Source of the DNA: Pseudomonas sp. BBP2017
Lineage (GTDB): Bacteria; Pseudomonadota; Gammaproteobacteria; Pseudomonadales; Pseudomonadaceae
Length of the DNA stretch: 64,000 nucleotides
Direction: 5' to 3'
NCBI RefSeq assembly: GCF_003024385.1
Contig: NZ_PVZN01000004.1
Coordinates: 1-64,000, forward strand
The notes beneath the pieces were generated by a model. It did no database searches and had not been told where the DNA came from. It worked only from the letters and a program-made list of their open reading frames with translations. How positions within the stretch are numbered: position 1 is the first letter of the stretch; each line of letters opens with the position of its first letter. This document shows positions 1-12,560 of the stretch, in pieces. A program made the position numbers and the translations under genes.

Positions 1-348
1 CGAGGCAAGAGCGCGAAAGTCGCGCTCATTGCCTGCATGCGGATACTGCTGATCAGGCTGAACGCCATGCTACGCGACGGTACCGAATGGCGGTGACGAA
101 TAGCATGGTGAAGACAGTTGCTCCCACCGGATTTATACAACCTCCGTGGGAGCAGGCTATGCTTTTACCTTTACCGGTGGCTCGCCTCGGGTGTTTCTAC
201 CGTCATGACCTGACCTCGCAATGGGGACCTGGATGCAGGGACTCAGGTTTTTTCGACCGCGCACGGCGCCAATCGCTCATTTTTTTTGAACCCTACGCGT
301 CCCATCGGCTCTGAACTCTTACCGCCACCTCGTAACGGAGCACGTTCG
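1..348. other. Intergenic region upstream of glgE with two hairpins
   Basis: I see no convincing gene here. Two inverted repeats stand out. GAGCGCGA (9-16) pairs with TCGCGCTC (20-27) around a 3-nt loop, extended by GGCAA/TTGCC outside. A longer-looped repeat (119-130 with 144-154, core TGCTCCCAC/GTGGGAGCA) resembles the arms of Pseudomonas REP-type sequences. A T-run lies at about 281-288. Either hairpin could end transcription from an upstream gene outside the window. No promoter for glgE is clear enough to mark. Confidence 0.4.
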
Positions 349-2370
349 ATGACCCGCGATGAGCCCTTCGAAACCGACCGCGTAGCCCCGGCAAACGATG
401 ATCCCGAGCAGGCCATCAGCCTGTCCCAGGCGCTGCTGCAACCGCGCATTGTGATCGAGGGTACTCAGCCTGTGCTCGACGGTGGTTTGTTTGCGGTCAA
501 GGCGGTGATCGGCGAGACGCTTGAGGTCAGCAGCAAGGTCTATGTCGATGGTCATGACCGCCTGGCGGTCAGGCTCAACTGGCGTCAGGCTCACAGCCGG
601 CGCTGGCATTGCGTCCCCATGAGCTTTGTCGGCAATGACCTGTGGCAGGCGCGGTTCAGTGTGAGCGAGCAGGGGCGGCACCTGTTCAGCATTGAGGCCT
701 GGATCGATCCGTTCGCCACCTATTGCCATGACCTGGAGAAAAAACTCAACGCCGGGATGGCCGTGCCGCTGGAGCTGCAGGAAGGCTTACTGTTGCTCGA
801 ACAGCATATACAGCGCAGTGATGGCCCATTGCGTGAACAACTGCAGGCCCTGCGCCAGGCGCTGCCGAGCCTGTCTGCTGAAGAGCAGGTAGCGCAACTG
901 CTGCACGCTGACACCGTCGTGCTGATGCGCGAGGCCGATCATCGTACCTACTTGAGTCATAGCCCCGAATACCCTTTGGATGTCGAGCGCCGACAGGCCC
1001 TGTTTGCCAGCTGGTATGAGCTGTTTCCCCGCTCGATCACCGACGATCCCGAGCGCCATGGCACTTTCAACGATGTCCATGAGCGTTTGCCGATGCTCCG
1101 CGACATGGGCTTTGACGTGCTGTACTTCCCACCGATCCATCCGATCGGTATGCGCTATCGCAAGGGCCGGAATAATGCCCTCGAGGCCGAACCAGATGAT
1201 CCAGGCAGCCCCTATGCGATTGGCAGCGAAGAGGGCGGGCACGAGACGATCCATCCACAGTTGGGCAGCCGCGAGGATTTTCGCCGCCTGGTCGCTGCCG
1301 CCGCCGATCATGGCCTGGAGATTGCGCTGGACTTTGCCATCCAGTGCTCCCAGGACCACCCCTGGCTCAAGGAGCACCCGGGGTGGTTCTCCTGGCGCCC
1401 GGACGGCAGCATACGCTATGCGGAAAACCCGCCGAAAAAGTACCAGGACATTGTCAGTGTCGACTTCTATGCCGCAGAAGCCGTGCCGTCGTTGTGGCTG
1501 GCCCTGCGCGATGTGGTGCTGGGCTGGGTGCAGGAAGGGGTGAAGATGTTCCGCGTCGACAATCCGCACACCAAGCCGCTGCCATTCTGGCACTGGATGA
1601 TCGCCAACATCCGCAGCCAGCACCCCGAGGTGATCTTCCTCGCCGAGGCCTTTACCAAACCTGCGATGATGGCGCGCCTGGGCAAGGTCGGTTACTCCCA
1701 GAGCTACAGCTATTTCACCTGGCGCAACACCAAGGCCGAACTGCAAAGCTACTTCGAAGAACTCAACCAGCCGCCGTGGTGCTACTGCTACCGGCCGAAC
1801 TTTTTCGTTAACACACCGGACATCAACCCGTTTTTCCTCCATGAGTCAGGCCGTGCCGGTTTTCTGATCCGTGCCGCCCTGGCGACGATGGGCTCGGGGT
1901 TATGGGGCATGTATTCGGGCTTTGAACTGTGCGAAGCCACGCCGATCCCGGGCAAGGAGGAATACCTGGATTCGGAGAAGTACCAGATCCGTCCGCGGGA
2001 CTTCAGCCAGCCTGGCAACATCATCGCCGAGATTGCCCAGCTAAACCGCATCCGCCGCCAGAACCCGGCGTTGCAGACGCACCTGGGCGTGGCCTTCTAC
2101 AACGCCTGGAACGACAACATCCTGTACTTCGGCAAGCGCACCGCCGAACGCGACAACTTCATCCTGATTGCCGTCAGCCTCGACCCGCACCACGCCCAGG
2201 AGGCGCATTTCGAGTTGCCGCTGTGGGAGCTGGGCCTGGATGACAACGCCGACACCCTCGGTGAAGACCTGATGACCGGCCACCGCTGGACCTGGCACGG
2301 CAAGAGCCAATGGATGCGCATCGAGCCCTGGCACCTGCCGTTTGCTATCTGGCGTATCGGCCGTAGCTGA
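349..2370 (+). CDS. glgE: Alpha-1,4-glucan:maltose-1-phosphate maltosyltransferase GlgE
   Basis: GlgE adds maltosyl units from maltose-1-phosphate to a growing alpha-glucan in the cytoplasm, the last step of the TreS-Mak-GlgE route. The 673-residue protein has an N-terminal beta-sandwich region and a GH13-type barrel. The likely nucleophile is Asp404 in MFRVDNPHTKP and the acid/base Glu433 in FLAEAFTKP. I chose ATG 349 because GGAG at 337-340 sits 8 nt before it; the frame is open from 286, but that start has no ribosome site. It leads the operon with treS-mak and glgB. Confidence 0.93.
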   Translation: MTRDEPFETDRVAPANDDPEQAISLSQALLQPRIVIEGTQPVLDGGLFAVKAVIGETLEVSSKVYVDGHDRLAVRLNWRQAHSRRWHCVPMSFVGNDLWQARFSVSEQGRHLFSIEAWIDPFATYCHDLEKKLNAGMAVPLELQEGLLLLEQHIQRSDGPLREQLQALRQALPSLSAEEQVAQLLHADTVVLMREADHRTYLSHSPEYPLDVERRQALFASWYELFPRSITDDPERHGTFNDVHERLPMLRDMGFDVLYFPPIHPIGMRYRKGRNNALEAEPDDPGSPYAIGSEEGGHETIHPQLGSREDFRRLVAAAADHGLEIALDFAIQCSQDHPWLKEHPGWFSWRPDGSIRYAENPPKKYQDIVSVDFYAAEAVPSLWLALRDVVLGWVQEGVKMFRVDNPHTKPLPFWHWMIANIRSQHPEVIFLAEAFTKPAMMARLGKVGYSQSYSYFTWRNTKAELQSYFEELNQPPWCYCYRPNFFVNTPDINPFFLHESGRAGFLIRAALATMGSGLWGMYSGFELCEATPIPGKEEYLDSEKYQIRPRDFSQPGNIIAEIAQLNRIRRQNPALQTHLGVAFYNAWNDNILYFGKRTAERDNFILIAVSLDPHHAQEAHFELPLWELGLDDNADTLGEDLMTGHRWTWHGKSQWMRIEPWHLPFAIWRIGRS

Positions 2371-2429
2371 AAGCTTCAAGCTTCAAGTTGAAAGCGAAAG
2401 CAAATGCACTAGCTAGAAAGGAGTCGAAC

Positions 2430-5741
<3,312 letters not shown>

Positions 5742-7952
5742 ATGAATCAACGCAAGCGCGAGGAAGGCGGGCTGGATCAACGTGACATCGATGCCCTGGT
5801 CAGGGCCGAGCATGCTGACCCGTTCGCTGTGCTTGGCCCGCACCCGGATGGTGCGGGCGGCCAGTTTGTCCGCGCCTATTTGCCCAATGCCCTGAACGTG
5901 CATGCGCTGGCCCGTGACGACGGCCGGCTGCTGGCGGAGTTGGAGCAACAGCCCGTGCCGGGCCTGTTCATCGCCCACCTGAGCGAGCAGCAGCCCTACT
6001 TGCTGCGGATCCAGTGGGCCAGTGGCGAACAAGTCACAGAAGACCCTTACAGCTTTGGCCCGCTGCTGGGCGACATGGACCTTTACCTGTTTGCCGAGGG
6101 CAATCACCGCGATCTGTCCTCCAGCATGGGGGCGCAGCCGGTGCCGGTCGAGGGAATCGACGGCGTACGTTTTTCGGTGTGGGCGCCCAACGCCCGGCGG
6201 GTATCGGTGGTGGGTGACTTCAACAACTGGGACGGCCGTCGCCATCCGATGCGTCTGCGTCATGCCTCAGGTGTGTGGGAGCTGTTCGTACCGCGCCTGC
6301 AGGCCGGTGAAGCCTACAAGTACGAAGTGCTGAGCCGCGACGGTATCTTGCCGCTCAAAGCCGATCCTCTGGCGCGGGCCACCGAGTTGCCGCCGAGCAC
6401 CGCTTCAAAGGTTGCTGGCCCACTGGCGCATGACTGGCAGGACCAGCACTGGATGCAAGTGCGTGGTGAACGTCAGGCCACCACGGCACCGCTATCAATC
6501 TACGAACTGCATGCCGGCTCCTGGCAATGCGAGCTGGACGACACCGGGGAGGTCGCGCGCTTCTACAACTGGCGCGAACTGGCCGAACGCCTGGTGCCCT
6601 ATATCCAGAAAATGGGCTTCACCCATATCGAGCTGATGCCGATCATGGAGCACCCCTTCGGCGGTTCCTGGGGTTATCAGCCGCTGTCGCTGTTCGCGCC
6701 CACCGCGCGCTATGGCTCGGCCGAAGACTTCGCCGCCTTCGTCGATGCCTGCCACCAAGCGCAGATCGGCGTAATCCTCGACTGGGTGCCGGCGCATTTC
6801 CCCACCGACAGCCATGGCCTGGCGCGTTTCGACGGTACCGCGTTGTATGAATACGAGAACCCGCTTGAAGGCTTTCACCAGGACTGGGACACCCTGATCT
6901 ACAACCTTGGGCGCACCGAAGTGCACGGCTTCATGCTGGCCTCGGCGTTGCACTGGCTCAAACACTTTCATATCGACGGCCTGCGAGTCGATGCCGTGGC
7001 CTCGATGCTTTACCGTGACTACTCGCGCAAGGCGGGCGAGTGGGTGCCCAATCGCCATGGTGGACGCGAGAACCTGGAGGCCATTGATTTTCTCCGTCAT
7101 CTCAACGATGTCGTCGCCCTTGAAGCGCCGGGGGCGCTGATGATCGCAGAGGAATCCACGGCGTGGCCCGGGGTCAGCCAGCCGACCCAGCAGGGTGGTC
7201 TGGGCTTTGCCTACAAATGGAACATGGGTTGGATGCACGATACCCTGCACTACATCCAGAACGACCCGATCCACCGTACCTACCACCACAATGAGATGAG
7301 TTTCGGCCTGATCTATGCGTATTCCGAGCATTTCATCCTGCCGATCTCTCACGATGAAGTGGTGCACGGCAAGCATTCGCTGATCGACAAAATGCCCGGT
7401 GATCGCTGGCAGAAGTTTGCCAACCTGCGCGCGTACCTGACCTTCATGTGGGCGCATCCGGGCAAGAAACTGCTGTTCATGGGCTGCGAGTTTGGCCAGT
7501 GGCGCGAGTGGAACCATGACAGCGAGCTGGACTGGTACCTGCTCAAATACCCGGAGCACCTGGGCGTTCAGCAGCTGGTCAGTGACCTCAACCGGCTGTA
7601 TCGCGAAGAGCGTGCTTTGCACGAACAGGATTGCCTGCCCCAAGGGTTCCAGTGGTTGATTGGCGATGATGCGCACAACAGTGTGTATGCCTGGCTGCGT
7701 TGGAGTGCCAGTGGCGAACCATTGCTGGTGGTGGCCAACTTCACCCCGGTGCCGCGAGAGGGCTATCGCATTGGGGTACCGTTCGGGGAGCGTTGGGTTG
7801 AGGTGCTTAACAGCGATGCCGAGGGGTATGCCGGGTCCAACTATGGCAACCTCGGGGAAGTGGCGAGTGAGGCCGTGGCCAGTCATGGGCAGCCGTTGTC
7901 GCTGGGGTTGAATCTGCCGCCGTTGGGGGTGTTGATCTTGCGGCCGCGGTGA
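5742..7952 (+). CDS. glgB: 1,4-alpha-glucan branching enzyme GlgB
   Basis: GlgB makes alpha-1,6 branches in the glucan extended by GlgE. The 736-residue protein has an N-terminal beta module, a CBM48 domain ([20 protein letters not shown]) and a GH13 barrel. The nucleophile is Asp417 in [10 protein letters not shown], the acid/base Glu470 in MIAEEST, and [10 protein letters not shown] is the usual late barrel motif. The start directly follows the treS-mak stop, and a GGGGAGA ribosome site lies inside the upstream gene, so the two are translationally coupled. Length is normal for the family. Confidence 0.95.
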   Translation: MNQRKREEGGLDQRDIDALVRAEHADPFAVLGPHPDGAGGQFVRAYLPNALNVHALARDDGRLLAELEQQPVPGLFIAHLSEQQPYLLRIQWASGEQVTEDPYSFGPLLGDMDLYLFAEGNHRDLSSSMGAQPVPVEGIDGVRFSVWAPNARRVSVVGDFNNWDGRRHPMRLRHASGVWELFVPRLQAGEAYKYEVLSRDGILPLKADPLARATELPPSTASKVAGPLAHDWQDQHWMQVRGERQATTAPLSIYELHAGSWQCELDDTGEVARFYNWRELAERLVPYIQKMGFTHIELMPIMEHPFGGSWGYQPLSLFAPTARYGSAEDFAAFVDACHQAQIGVILDWVPAHFPTDSHGLARFDGTALYEYENPLEGFHQDWDTLIYNLGRTEVHGFMLASALHWLKHFHIDGLRVDAVASMLYRDYSRKAGEWVPNRHGGRENLEAIDFLRHLNDVVALEAPGALMIAEESTAWPGVSQPTQQGGLGFAYKWNMGWMHDTLHYIQNDPIHRTYHHNEMSFGLIYAYSEHFILPISHDEVVHGKHSLIDKMPGDRWQKFANLRAYLTFMWAHPGKKLLFMGCEFGQWREWNHDSELDWYLLKYPEHLGVQQLVSDLNRLYREERALHEQDCLPQGFQWLIGDDAHNSVYAWLRWSASGEPLLVVANFTPVPREGYRIGVPFGERWVEVLNSDAEGYAGSNYGNLGEVASEAVASHGQPLSLGLNLPPLGVLILRPR

Positions 7953-7980
7953 GCGGTCGGCATTTTCGGCTTTTACTCGA

Positions 7981-8116
7981 GTGCGCAACTTCTTGCGCAC
8001 TCAAATTTGCATAATCCCCCTGTTTTACCCCCTTTTTATCGCTGCAGGCCACGGCCCACGTGGCTTGTAGCCAAGTGCGCAACTTCTTGCACAGTACTGC
8101 GCAAGAAGTTGCGCAC
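7981..8116. repeat. Three phased palindromes upstream of hcp
   Basis: Three 20-bp palindromic sites follow GTGCGCAA-N4-TTGCGCAC: 7981-8000 (perfect arms), 8075-8094 and 8097-8116 (each with one or two arm mismatches). Sites 2 and 3 start 22 bp apart and are in opposite orientation, so together they form an 18-bp perfect inverted repeat (8073-8090 with 8101-8118). Sites 1 and 2 start 94 bp apart. They lie 87-222 bp upstream of a -24/-12-like promoter, the usual place for an enhancer-binding activator. The role is inferred. Confidence 0.75.
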
Positions 8117-8201
8117 TTTTCAGGGCTTTTTCGTGTTGAAAGTTGCCTCAGTCACGCGAAGAACGGCTGTAAGCCCCGGTTTATAAGGCTTGAGCAACTT
8201 A

Positions 8202-8217
8202 TGGCATGCCCCTTGTA
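8202..8217 (+). promoter_or_regulatory. Sigma-54-type -24/-12 promoter of the hcp operon
   Basis: TGGCATG-CCCC-TTGTA matches the RpoN consensus TGGCACG-N4-TTGCA in spacing and at almost every conserved base, with T in place of C in the -12 dinucleotide. It lies 67 bp before the hcp start. Orphan hcp/vgrG operons controlled by RpoN and an enhancer-binding protein are known in other Proteobacteria. Confidence 0.7.
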
Positions 8218-8283
8218 TTGGGTACAGGGGCTCAGCGGGTGATTTTGCCCGCCGGGCACCTCTATTTTCAGCAAGGAGTATTC

Positions 8284-8802
8284 ATGGCTACCCCCGCATA
8301 TATGTCCGTTACCGGCACCAAACAAGGCTTGATCACCGCCGGTGCCTTCACCGCCGATTCGGTGGGCAACACCTACCAGGAAGGTCACGAAGACCAGGTC
8401 ATGGTTCAGGGCTTCCAGCACGAAGTGATCATCCCGCGTGATCCACAGTCCGGCCAACCCACCGGCCAGCGCGTACACAAGCCCGTGGTCATCACCAAGG
8501 TCTTCGACAAGGCGTCGCCCCTGCTGCTGGCGGCGCTGACCTCCGGTGAGCGTCTGACCAAGATCGAAATCCAGTGGTACCGCACCTCGGCGGCCGGCAC
8601 CCAGGAACACTACTACACCACCATCCTGGAAGACGCGATCATCGTCGACATCAAGGACTACATGCACAACTGCCAGGATCCATCGAACTCGCATTTCACC
8701 CACCTGGAAGATGTGCATTTCACCTACCGCAAAATCACCTGGACCCACGAAGTCTCCGGTACTTCCGGTTCCGATGACTGGCGTACTCCGGTCGCTGGCT
8801 AA
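8284..8802 (+). CDS. hcp: T6SS tube protein Hcp (HcpA type)
   Basis: Hcp forms the hexameric rings of the T6SS inner tube and carries or chaperones effectors. The 172-residue protein starts MATPAYMSVTGTKQG, shows the Hcp1 beta-barrel pattern and ends HEVSGTSGSDDWRTPVAG, very like the HcpA-type tube proteins of P. aeruginosa as I recall them. AAGGAG at 8273-8278 sets the start; an in-frame upstream ATG at 8206 lies inside the promoter and is rejected. It leads an orphan secretion cassette with vgrG, adaptor, lipoprotein and lipase. No sheath or membrane-complex genes adjoin it. Confidence 0.95.
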   Translation: MATPAYMSVTGTKQGLITAGAFTADSVGNTYQEGHEDQVMVQGFQHEVIIPRDPQSGQPTGQRVHKPVVITKVFDKASPLLLAALTSGERLTKIEIQWYRTSAAGTQEHYYTTILEDAIIVDIKDYMHNCQDPSNSHFTHLEDVHFTYRKITWTHEVSGTSGSDDWRTPVAG

Positions 8803-8873
8803 GTATTGTCGAGCATGCATGGGCCGGTTTTGTGCTGGCCCATGCGCTATTTTCCCAGCTTAAGGGCAAGCCT

Positions 8874-10928
8874 ATGTTTGTGTCGGCTAATACTGCGCAT
8901 TTCGAGCTATTGATTCCCGATGTTCGCAATGATTTCAAGGTTCTGGCGTTTGACGGCACGGAAGCTCTCAGCTGCTTGTACGCAATCCGTATTGAACTGG
9001 TCAGCGAGTACCGCGATCTTGATCTGCAAAGCCTGCTCAGCCAACCGGCGTTTCTGCGCTTTGGCTTGAACGGCGAAGGCCTGCATGGGCGGATCGAAGA
9101 TGTACTGGTGGGCGAGGCCGGTAAACGTCTGACCCGCTATCAGCTGACCCTGGTACCGGCGCTGCACTACTTGCAGTTCAGCCACAACCAGCGGATTTTC
9201 CAGCAACTGACGGTGCCGCAGATTATTGCCCAGGTCCTCAAGGGCCATGGCATCCTGGCCGATGCCTTTACCTTCCATGTCCGCAACAGTCCCACCCGTG
9301 AATACTGCACGCAGTATCTGGAATCGGACTACGATTTCGTGCGGCGCCTGTGCAGCGAAGAAGGGATTGCCTGGCACCATCAACACAGTGCGGATGGCCA
9401 TCACCTGGTGTTCACCGACGACCAGACCTTTTTCCCCACCCTGAACCCTGTCCCCTACCAGCAAGGCGCCGGTCTGGTCGCCGAGCAGCCGGTGATCAGC
9501 CGGTTCTCCCGGCGTTTGAGCACCCGTACCAGTACCGTTACCCGGCGCGGCTACGACCTGAAGCGCCCGAGCCGGTTGCTGGAAAGCCAGTTCACCGCCG
9601 AGTTTACCCCGAGCCTGGAAGACTATCGCTACCCCGAGCTGCTCGAAACGGAGCAGCGCGGCGTGCAACTGGCGCGCCAGGCCCTGGAACGTCATCGCAG
9701 CGACTATCAGCTGGCCGAAGGTCAGAGCGATCAGCCGGCGCTGCGCAGCGGCCACTTTTTCAAGCTCACCGAGCACCCGCGCCAGACGTACAACGACCTG
9801 TGGCTATTGCGCAGTGTGACCCACGAAGGCAAGCAGCCGCAGGTGCTTGAGGAGTCGCTCGGCAGCGACAGCCCGCCTGCGGACGGCTTCAGCCAAGGCT
9901 ATCGCAACCGCTTCAGCGCCATTCCCTGGGACGTGTTCTATCGGCCACCGTTGCTCACGCGCAAATCGGTGCTGGTCAGCCAGACCGCCCGTGTCACCGG
10001 ACCTGAGGGCGAAGAAATCTTTTGCGATGAACATGGCCGGGTCAAAGTCGAGTTCCATTGGGACCGCGCCGAGCTCAACAGCGACAAGAGCAGTTGCTGG
10101 TTACGGGTGTCGTCCAGCTGGGCCGGGGCGGGCTTTGGCGCGGTGACTATTCCGCGCGTCGGCATGGAAGTGGTGGTGACCTACCTGGAGGGTAACCCCG
10201 ACCAGCCGTTGATTACCGGCTGTGTGCCGAACACGCGCACACCGGTGCCTTATCCCTTGCCAGCGAACAAGACCAAAACCGTGCTGCGCAGCCGCAGCAC
10301 GCCGGACAGCAGTGGCTACAACGAGCTGTCGATTGAGGACCGCAAAGGCCAGGAGCTGATCTACCTGCGCGCGCAACGCGACCTGGAACAAAAGATCGAG
10401 AATGACAGCCGCCTGGAAGTCGGTAACGAACGCCGGGAGACCATCAAGGGCAACAGCATTGCGGTGCTGGAGGCTGAAGAGCAGCGCACTGTCAACGCCG
10501 ACCGAAAGGTCGAACTCAAAGCCAATGACTACCTGCAGGTCGCCAGCAGCAGCCATACCCGCGTCGGGCAAGCGCTGGTGGTTGAAGCCGGTCAGCAAGT
10601 GCACCTCAAGGCAGGGGCCCATCTGATCCTCGACGCGGGGGCCAGCATCACCTTGAAAGGTGGCGGCCAGCATATCGTTGTTGGCCCAGGCGGCATTTTC
10701 AGCAGTACTGAAATCCAGATCGGCGGCGCGCCGCAGGGAGGGACTGCGGCGAACCCACTGTTACCAGGCGTACTCCAGGCGCTGATCACACCATCTGACT
10801 TGCCACCCGTCATTGCCCCGACACAACAGGCGCTCATGGCCGCTGCCAATGCTCAGGGCGCAGACTTCTGTGCACTCTGCGAGGCCTGTAAAAATGGCCT
10901 GTGCTCGCCAGCGGGGGACGCGGCATGA
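8874..10928 (+). CDS. vgrG: T6SS spike protein VgrG (TssI)
   Basis: VgrG caps the Hcp tube and carries effectors. The 684-residue protein has a gp27-like N-terminal half, a gp5/OB region (CDEHGRVKVEFHWDR, then SSWAGAGFGAVTIPRVGMEVVV) and a repeat-rich beta-helix needle up to about residue 620. The short tail ends in a cysteine motif, FCALCEACKNG. It has no large C-terminal effector domain, so its cargo is probably loaded in trans by the next gene product. AAGGG at 8862-8866 supports ATG 8874. Its stop overlaps the next start in ATGA. Confidence 0.93.
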   Translation: MFVSANTAHFELLIPDVRNDFKVLAFDGTEALSCLYAIRIELVSEYRDLDLQSLLSQPAFLRFGLNGEGLHGRIEDVLVGEAGKRLTRYQLTLVPALHYLQFSHNQRIFQQLTVPQIIAQVLKGHGILADAFTFHVRNSPTREYCTQYLESDYDFVRRLCSEEGIAWHHQHSADGHHLVFTDDQTFFPTLNPVPYQQGAGLVAEQPVISRFSRRLSTRTSTVTRRGYDLKRPSRLLESQFTAEFTPSLEDYRYPELLETEQRGVQLARQALERHRSDYQLAEGQSDQPALRSGHFFKLTEHPRQTYNDLWLLRSVTHEGKQPQVLEESLGSDSPPADGFSQGYRNRFSAIPWDVFYRPPLLTRKSVLVSQTARVTGPEGEEIFCDEHGRVKVEFHWDRAELNSDKSSCWLRVSSSWAGAGFGAVTIPRVGMEVVVTYLEGNPDQPLITGCVPNTRTPVPYPLPANKTKTVLRSRSTPDSSGYNELSIEDRKGQELIYLRAQRDLEQKIENDSRLEVGNERRETIKGNSIAVLEAEEQRTVNADRKVELKANDYLQVASSSHTRVGQALVVEAGQQVHLKAGAHLILDAGASITLKGGGQHIVVGPGGIFSSTEIQIGGAPQGGTAANPLLPGVLQALITPSDLPPVIAPTQQALMAAANAQGADFCALCEACKNGLCSPAGDAA

Positions 10929-11779
10929 CACCTACCTTACCCCGCCACTGGATGCTGGAGCAGCTTCGCTTGGGTCGAACCCTTTGCCTGGTTCTGGACG
11001 CTGAAGGCGCACGTGATACACACCTGGCACTGTTGAATCGTCAGGATCCTGATCAGTATTACAGCGTATACCGCGACACCCAGGCCTGCGGCCTGGCCGA
11101 TGCCGGTCCTTTCATATTCATTCTCGACAATTCTGACGATGACCGCGTCAACGCTTTGCTTGAGACCCCACAACGCAACTGGGGATGGCTGGCGAGTATC
11201 GCGCAAGGCGAGCGGCTTGAACTGCTCAAGCATTGGCGCGAGCGTTTGATCATCGGCTTCCGACCGAATCAGGCGCTGTACCGCTTTCATGACAATCGCG
11301 TGCTGAGCCGGGCGCTGAGGCATTTGCCTGAGGACCTGTTGCCTGCTTACCTGGGGCCAGCGATCAGTGTGTGCTATTGGCAGGGTGAGGGTTGGCAGGT
11401 CACCGCAAACCCCGTTCCAGGCCACTATGCGGTTCCTGAACATCCCGCCTGGCTGCGGATCCCCGCGCCGGCCACGCAGGCGGCGGAGATACGGAGAACC
11501 AATGCCCACCGCTATCTGTTGGACCAGCATCTGCAGGCCTACATGGCACTGGCTGAGCAGCAAGATCCCGAGGCGTGGCTGGACGAACAACTGGCGCTGG
11601 TTGATGCATGGGGCTGGGTCGAGCCGGCGCAACTGGCGTTTCTGTTTGCGCAGCGTTTAACCGGACCTGGCGCTATACCGGCTGAGCGCTGGCAGGCGCG
11701 TCCAGATGAAACCCCAGGCGCGCATTTCGAGCGATTGTATCGGGAAGCGGCGTTTTGGCAAGGAGACGCTCCCCTATGA
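10925..11779 (+). CDS. DUF4123 T6SS effector adaptor (Tap/TEC-like)
   Basis: DUF4123 proteins are cytoplasmic adaptors that load a cognate effector onto VgrG. This 284-residue protein has the usual N-terminal pattern: a hydrophobic LCLVLDAEG strand, GPFIFILDN near residue 65, then a mid-region LRHLPEDLLPAYLGPA. It overlaps vgrG by ATGA and overlaps the next gene in the same way, so vgrG, adaptor and lipoprotein are translationally coupled. By context its client should be the lipase two genes downstream. No membrane segment or signal peptide is seen. Confidence 0.8.
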   Translation: MTPTLPRHWMLEQLRLGRTLCLVLDAEGARDTHLALLNRQDPDQYYSVYRDTQACGLADAGPFIFILDNSDDDRVNALLETPQRNWGWLASIAQGERLELLKHWRERLIIGFRPNQALYRFHDNRVLSRALRHLPEDLLPAYLGPAISVCYWQGEGWQVTANPVPGHYAVPEHPAWLRIPAPATQAAEIRRTNAHRYLLDQHLQAYMALAEQQDPEAWLDEQLALVDAWGWVEPAQLAFLFAQRLTGPGAIPAERWQARPDETPGAHFERLYREAAFWQGDAPL

Positions 11780-12549
11780 GTCTGGCACTTCAGCGCTTGG
11801 TTTTGCTCTGTTGCTTTCCCTTGATGGCAAGCTGCGCCATCGGTGGATCCGATACTTTTACCTTTACGGCTGATTTGCCACCTAACTTCACTTATCGTGC
11901 TATCGCTGTCTATGTTCCGGCCAAAGGCGAGACTTGTACTGTGCCCGGCGGTAGAAATACCGAGGTTGGATTCAATAGAAAGTGGCGTACTGAGTACAAG
12001 CCCGACTCTGAAATAGCGTTGTATCGCACGGTCAGTGGCTGTCCGATGGAACTTGGGCGAGTCAAACTCGAAATCAACGCAATCTATGGGAATGATCGCG
12101 GGGACTTCGGTAGCGATAATGCAGGTATTTCGATTCGTGAAAAGGTAGAGGAACAATATAAAAGTACCTTTAACGAAGTTGGGGAAAGCGAGTTCTACGG
12201 TCAGTGCCAGTGGCTGTTTCGTACAGTAGGGCTGAATCGCCGGATTGTGAAACTTCTTGACTGCAAACGTTTTGACGCAGAGGGGAACTTGAGCCGCTAC
12301 CGTCCTGCAGCGGCTTTCACCCCTGATCAACTGCCGGGCAAAACCGTGCGGATGAAGATCACGCTGGCTGAAGAGGAACGGCCCTCTATCAGAGATACCT
12401 GGGTCAAGGTGCCTGGCGGTTGGAAACGTTGTATGGGCAATAACTTTGAAGATCAGTATGCATTTTGCTATGGCAACTACAAGGACTTCAGCACCTTCCA
12501 GATGGTTGATGGAAGACAATGCACTATTTACCCCGGCTGTACCGAATAA
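11776..12549 (+). CDS. Lipoprotein, candidate immunity protein for the lipase effector
   Basis: I do not recognise the mature domain. The 257-residue protein begins with a type II signal peptide and the lipobox LMASC, with lipidated Cys near residue 21, followed by a beta-rich region with several cysteines (CTVPGG, GCPMEL, GQCQWL, LDCKRF, PGCTE). The region is lower in GC than its neighbours. It sits directly before the lipase and is coupled to the adaptor gene. Periplasmic lipoproteins are common immunity partners (Tli) of Tle lipases, so immunity is the best inference. AAGGAGA at 11759-11765 supports the start. Confidence 0.7.
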   Translation: MSLALQRLVLLCCFPLMASCAIGGSDTFTFTADLPPNFTYRAIAVYVPAKGETCTVPGGRNTEVGFNRKWRTEYKPDSEIALYRTVSGCPMELGRVKLEINAIYGNDRGDFGSDNAGISIREKVEEQYKSTFNEVGESEFYGQCQWLFRTVGLNRRIVKLLDCKRFDAEGNLSRYRPAAAFTPDQLPGKTVRMKITLAEEERPSIRDTWVKVPGGWKRCMGNNFEDQYAFCYGNYKDFSTFQMVDGRQCTIYPGCTE

Positions 12550-12560
12550 GGAAGTCATGC

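Noticed and set aside
6495..8000. A 501-codon reverse-strand frame, and a similar 351-codon one at 787-1842
   Set aside because: Both are shadows of glgB and glgE, lacking ribosome sites and recognisable motifs.
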